Source of the DNA: Patescibacteria group bacterium
GTDB taxonomy: Bacteria; Patescibacteriota; Saccharimonadia; CAILAD01; BJGX01
NCBI GenBank assembly: GCA_009691555.1
Contig: SICB01000022.1
Location: 1 to 7,997 of the forward strand
Direction of reading: 5' to 3'
Length of the DNA: 7,997 nucleotides
The notes under the pieces were generated by a model. The model saw nothing but the letters and a program-made list of their open reading frames with translations. It had not been told where the DNA came from and searched no databases. This document shows positions 5,228 to 7,997 of the stretch, one piece after another (position 1 is the first letter of the stretch; every line of letters begins with the position of its first letter). The translations under genes and the position numbers were made by a program.

Positions 5228-6364
5228 TTAGCGGATCGAACGGTAGCCACCAGCGACGCCGTTTTTAGATAGCACCACCTGCCAGAGCTGGGCTGAGCGA
5301 GTTCTGAACAGTGCTGAAGTGCCCAATAGGTAGTACTCCCACATTAGGTAAAACCGCCGGTCGTATTTGTCGTGGTCTAGCGAGGGGTAAGATTTTTTGA
5401 AGTTATTGTACCAGCAGAGCAGCGTCTTGCTGTAATTAAAGCCCATGTTGTGCCAGTCGTCGACTATCATTAGCCCCTCCATGGCGGTCGAGAGCTGTTT
5501 GATGGTCGGCAGTACGCCACCCGGAAAGATGTATTTGCCAATCCAGGGGTCGATATCTAGCGACGACTTGTTGCCACCGATAGTGTGGAGCAACATAATA
5601 CCGTCTTCTTTCAGGAAAGATTTCATTTTGGTCAGGTAGGCCCGGTAGTTTTTGGGCCCTACATGCTCCATCATACCAATCGAGGCAATACGGTCGAACT
5701 TGGTCGTTGTTTGGAAGTCTTGCCAGGTGGTGTCGAGAGCTTTGATACTAAGCCCCTTGCTGTTTGCTTTGATGAATTTGATTTGCTCCTTGGCGGGAGT
5801 AAAACAAACCACTTCGCAGCCGTAGTTTTTGGCCATATAAATCGAGAGCCCACCCCAGCCACAGCCGGTATCTAGCACCTTCATGCCGCGCTTGAGGCCG
5901 AGCTTTCGGCAGACCAGCTCAAATTTGTCGGTCTGGGCCTGATCGAGTGTTTTGGCTCCCCACTCCCAGTAGGCGCAGGTGTAGGCCATGGTCTTGCCGA
6001 GCATCGGACCGTAGAGCTCATTGCCGATGTCGTAGTGGCTTTGAGCATTTTTGTAGGCCCTTTTGCCCATCTGAAGGTTCATGATTCGGCTGCGCGCAAG
6101 GTAAAACAGCAAACCAGCGTTAGATTTAATTTTGTCTTCCAACCGCGCCTCGAAGACCCTCACAAAAGTATTATCGAGCTGTTTGGAGCTCCACATGCCC
6201 TCCATATAAGATTCGCCGACGCCCAAGGCACCGTATCTAAGCACACGACTATAAAACGCTTCGTCGTGCACAGCAACATCGTAGGGCTTAGAGCCATCGA
6301 CTGTAATGCCCGCCTCCTTGAGGAGTTTTTTGAGTATTTTTTTGTCTTCAGGATTGTTTTTCAT
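5228..6364 (-). CDS. cfa: Cyclopropane-fatty-acid-synthase-family SAM methyltransferase (Cfa/BfaB-like)
   Basis: A 378-aa protein, close to E. coli Cfa (382 aa), that should act on double bonds of phospholipid acyl chains at the membrane using S-adenosylmethionine. The N-terminal lipid-binding part includes SHYDIGNELY at 109-118. The SAM-binding site is VLDTGCGWGG at 163-172. Residues corresponding to the E. coli bicarbonate/active site are all present: C130, E233 in MMEHVGPKNY, H260 and I262 in LLHTIGG, and Y311. The C-terminal ALFRTRSAQLWQVV (351-364) is also typical. The product may be a cyclopropane ring. However, the upstream FAD oxidoreductase, four bases away, is the partner that converts the 10-methylene product of BfaB/TmsB enzymes to a 10-methyl branch. 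AAAGG at 6377-6373 lies eight bases before the ATG, inside the end of the upstream gene. The family is certain; the product is not. Confidence 0.93.
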   Translation of the reverse strand: MKNNPEDKKILKKLLKEAGITVDGSKPYDVAVHDEAFYSRVLRYGALGVGESYMEGMWSSKQLDNTFVRVFEARLEDKIKSNAGLLFYLARSRIMNLQMGKRAYKNAQSHYDIGNELYGPMLGKTMAYTCAYWEWGAKTLDQAQTDKFELVCRKLGLKRGMKVLDTGCGWGGLSIYMAKNYGCEVVCFTPAKEQIKFIKANSKGLSIKALDTTWQDFQTTTKFDRIASIGMMEHVGPKNYRAYLTKMKSFLKEDGIMLLHTIGGNKSSLDIDPWIGKYIFPGGVLPTIKQLSTAMEGLMIVDDWHNMGFNYSKTLLCWYNNFKKSYPSLDHDKYDRRFYLMWEYYLLGTSALFRTRSAQLWQVVLSKNGVAGGYRSIR

Positions 6365-6368
6365 TGTT

Positions 6369-7739
6369 TTAGCCTTTCTTTACTGTTTTTTGATACAAAC
6401 CATTATACCGCCTGGCTGGATCGTACTTGGATTTCAGCACTTCATAAGCTTTTTTGTTGTAGAGTTTATCGAACTCGTCTTTGGTATAAAATGAGTCCGA
6501 ATAAAGCGACTTTTTGCCCTTAAGCTGGGCCACTACCTGCTCTATTTTACGATTCAAATGCCCTTCAGTCCAGCCGGGCTTACTTGGCGCACTATCCCAG
6601 AAACCGAAATTGACATAGAGCTGGCCGGGCTTTAGCCGGTATAGGGTCCAATCTTTTTTGCTGTCGGTTTGCCTGACGGGGCAAATCCAGATTGGTTTAA
6701 TGCCAATTGACTCGTTAAAAAACTTCAAGAACTTTTCGGAGGCCTGAATCGGCAGCTCGACATCTTGGATGATGGTTTCTTGCTGGGGCTTATGCAGGAC
6801 CTTACTAACGAGGGCCATTGGTTTGTATTTGGCCTCAAGCCCAAAGAGCTTCATATAAAAAGCCGAATTGAGTCGCTTGGGTCCGATGATGTGCCGCACG
6901 ACTGGGTTTTGAGCCCCAATATTTTTGCTGCACCAAAACCAATCGGTGTCCCAACGCCAGATATAGTCTTCGATGGTCAGGTAGTCTTCGCTGCGAGTGA
7001 ATAGGGACTTGTAGAAGATATTTTGGTTGGTGTAGTCGCTAGTGTAGGGAGCGGAACTTACCATTAGGCCGAGCACGAGGTACATCGAGTGGTCGTCAAA
7101 GATTACGCCATCGATAAAATCGATTTTTTCGCTTTTCCAGCTCTGGCTATCGCAGATATCTTTGAGGGTCTTGAAGTACTCGCTAGCGTTTTCAAATTTG
7201 AGGTAAGTGATTCTGACAAAAGGCTTGACCGCGACGAGGCTAATTTTAAGACTCAGGCTATAGCCCAGGGCCCCGTAGCTATTGGGGAAGCCGTAGTAGA
7301 GGTCGCTGTGGTCGTTGTCTGGGCTGGCAGTGACAATTTCGCCGGTACCGGTGAGTATTTGCATCTCGAGCACCGTTTCGTGCGGCAGGCCGTACTTAAA
7401 AGAGCTCGATTCGATACCAACGCCAGAAATTGCTCCGCCCAGGGTAATGGTTTTGAGCTGGGGCACCACAGCCGGCATTAGGCCGCGCGCCAGGGTCTGC
7501 TCAACCAGGCGCTGGTAGCTACACATCCCCTCGACGGTGGCAGTTTTGCCCTTGGTGTCGATTGCGATAACATCATTAAACCCTCGCAGGCCCAGGCGAC
7601 TGACGTGTTTTTGTTGCCGAACCCTAAATAGGTTGGTCGATTTTTTGTTGGTAGCAATTTTGCGGCTCGAGTTTTTGACAGCACCAAACTCCTTCAGGAG
7701 CCGGACAATTTTACGCTGGTGCTCTGCCTTGGTTGTCAT
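6369..7739 (-). CDS. DHCR24-like FAD-binding oxidoreductase (BfaA/TmsA-like)
   Basis: A 456-aa FAD-linked reductase/oxidase of the FAD_binding_4 type. The flavin domain occupies about the first 200 residues. LGGAISGVGIESSSFKYG at 100-117 is very close to the DHCR24 (delta-24-sterol reductase) signature, followed by LTGTGEIVT at 129-137 and NSYGALGYSLSLKI at 153-166. Sterols are not expected here. Actinobacterial relatives (BfaA/TmsA, Rv3719-type) reduce 10-methylene to 10-methyl fatty acyl chains, working with a Cfa-like methyltransferase, which is exactly the downstream gene here. An in-frame start at 7808 would add 23 residues (total 479) not expected for the family. I prefer ATG 7739 because an extended -10 lies just upstream of it. 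No signal peptide or membrane helix is seen, so it should be cytoplasmic or membrane-peripheral. The fatty-acid role is inference from family and pairing. Confidence 0.88.
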   Translation of the reverse strand: MTTKAEHQRKIVRLLKEFGAVKNSSRKIATNKKSTNLFRVRQQKHVSRLGLRGFNDVIAIDTKGKTATVEGMCSYQRLVEQTLARGLMPAVVPQLKTITLGGAISGVGIESSSFKYGLPHETVLEMQILTGTGEIVTASPDNDHSDLYYGFPNSYGALGYSLSLKISLVAVKPFVRITYLKFENASEYFKTLKDICDSQSWKSEKIDFIDGVIFDDHSMYLVLGLMVSSAPYTSDYTNQNIFYKSLFTRSEDYLTIEDYIWRWDTDWFWCSKNIGAQNPVVRHIIGPKRLNSAFYMKLFGLEAKYKPMALVSKVLHKPQQETIIQDVELPIQASEKFLKFFNESIGIKPIWICPVRQTDSKKDWTLYRLKPGQLYVNFGFWDSAPSKPGWTEGHLNRKIEQVVAQLKGKKSLYSDSFYTKDEFDKLYNKKAYEVLKSKYDPARRYNGLYQKTVKKG

Positions 7740-7747
7740 TACGATAA

Positions 7748-7756
7748 ATTGTACCA
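7748..7756 (-). promoter_or_regulatory. Extended -10 promoter of the oxidoreductase/methyltransferase operon
   Basis: On the minus strand TGGTACAAT (7756-7748) is an extended -10 eight bases before ATG 7739, so the RNA would begin within one or two bases of the start codon. No Shine-Dalgarno site is present. A perfect TTGACA (7798-7793) lies further upstream but pairs only with a poor -10 (CTTAAT at 7773-7768, spacer 19), so it may be a second, weaker promoter. Confidence 0.45.
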
Positions 7757-7810
7757 GCTTCTGATAAATTAAGCACAGCCCGAATTGGCTTCTGTCAAAG
7801 GGACTCATAA

Positions 7811-7830
7811 AAGTGTAAGCTGTACTTACG
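7811..7830. repeat. 20-bp dyad element, copy 1
   Basis: AAGTGTAAGCTGTACTTACG matches 18 of 20 positions of the second copy at 7972-7991. It is an imperfect palindrome with two alternative pairings (AAGTG with TACTT, GTAAG with CTTAC). It sits 12 bases upstream of the TTGACA at 7798-7793, a plausible operator position for the minus-strand operon. Confidence 0.6.
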
Positions 7831-7875
7831 CCCTGTCTGGCCCGTACTGTTGGTGATTTATTTGTTGCTCTTGAC

Positions 7876-7920
7876 CAATAATTAATCCGAATGAACCGCT
7901 AGGTGAATGTTTAATTATTG
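7876..7920. repeat. 10-bp perfect inverted repeat in the right-hand non-coding region
   Basis: CAATAATTAA (7876-7885) and TTAATTATTG (7911-7920) are exact reverse complements around 25 bases. Those 25 bases contain a small ACC/GGT pairing. Being AT-rich, it could be an operator or a weak cruciform. It lies midway between the two 20-bp dyads. The 189 bases from 7809 to 7997 hold no gene I can support. Confidence 0.5.
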
Positions 7921-7946
7921 AAGAGGAGTAATGCAGTGCTGACTGG

Positions 7947-7969
7947 TGGTAGAATAGCCATATTCTACC
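7947..7969 (+). promoter_or_regulatory. Extended -10 embedded in a perfect 9-bp hairpin
   Basis: TGGTAGAAT at 7947-7955 is identical, over nine bases, to the extended -10 of the first pilin gene. Here it forms the left arm of a perfect hairpin, GGTAGAATA (7948-7956) and TATTCTACC (7961-7969) with loop GCCA. If it is a promoter, RNA would start near 7962 and run rightward through the second dyad towards an ATG at 7995-7997, the last three bases of the window. A structural or regulatory role for the hairpin is equally possible. Confidence 0.35.
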
Positions 7970-7971
7970 TG

Positions 7972-7991
7972 AAGTGTAAACTGCACTTACG
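7972..7991. repeat. 20-bp dyad element, copy 2
   Basis: AAGTGTAAACTGCACTTACG differs from copy 1 at two positions. It contains a perfect AAGTG/CACTT dyad around seven bases. It lies two bases after the hairpin and just before an ATG at 7995, so both copies are placed near predicted promoters facing away from each other. Confidence 0.6.
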
Positions 7992-7997
7992 ACGATG

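Noticed and set aside
6035..6523. Plus-strand open frame of 162 codons
   Set aside because: It lies antisense to the start of the methyltransferase gene and the end of the oxidoreductase gene, both of which have strong family motifs. No recognisable domain or ribosome site supports it.
7089..7481. Plus-strand open frame of 130 codons
   Set aside because: It is antisense to the flavin domain of the oxidoreductase, low in complexity, and shows no motif or ribosome site.
7740..7808. Upstream ATG start adding 23 residues to the oxidoreductase
   Set aside because: The added segment contains the likely promoter elements and does not resemble the family N-terminus.
7921..7942. Small gene at ATG 7931 preceded by GAGGAG
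   Set aside because: The frame stops after three codons and the spacing to the putative ribosome site is only two bases.
1..7997. CRISPR arrays, tRNA or rRNA genes, insertion sequences and recoded TGA
   Set aside because: I saw no regularly spaced repeats, no cloverleaf or rRNA-like sequence and no transposase. TGA occurs as the comF stop and not inside the long genes.

Overview
The window most likely comes from a Patescibacteria/CPR bacterium, probably Candidatus Saccharibacteria. The reasons are a cluster of small VirB2/TrbC-like pilins, very short intergenic spaces, several apparently leaderless genes, an orphan membrane-anchored solute-binding protein, and a mixed gene content with no biosynthetic operons. 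The long reading frames contain no internal TGA and comF ends cleanly at one, so the standard genetic code fits and the TGA-recoded SR1/Gracilibacteria are unlikely. The assignment rests on gene content and style only; no rRNA or other marker gene is present.

Layout. Positions 1-528 (minus) hold the 5' part of a secreted, cysteine-containing protein that runs off the left edge. It is divergent from a pilin block at 625-2492 (plus). That block has four genes carrying five copies of one pilin unit. The first gene is a tandem two-unit fusion, and the third has its own strong promoter and Shine-Dalgarno site. A hairpin terminator closes the block. Positions 2568-3908 (plus) encode a membrane-anchored extracellular solute-binding protein. 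It converges with an hsp20 small heat-shock gene (3988-4422, minus). That gene diverges from comF (4500-5153, plus) across a promoter region with a shared palindromic -10. comF converges with a two-gene minus-strand operon at 7739-5228: a DHCR24-like FAD oxidoreductase followed four bases later by a cyclopropane-fatty-acid-synthase-family methyltransferase. Positions 7809-7997 hold no supported gene but contain two near-identical 20-bp dyads, a perfect 9-bp hairpin and a 10-bp inverted repeat.

How it fits together. The pilins, secreted protein and solute-binding protein are cell-surface parts that an episymbiont could use for contact, uptake or DNA transfer, and ComF is linked in other bacteria to use of incoming DNA. 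The FAD oxidoreductase/methyltransferase pair matches the actinobacterial BfaA/BfaB (TmsA/TmsB) arrangement, which methylenates and then reduces oleoyl chains to 10-methyl branched fatty acids. In an organism group generally lacking fatty-acid synthesis this suggests remodelling of lipids taken from an (actinobacterial) host. That is the most interesting system in the window, but it is an inference from family resemblance and operon structure.
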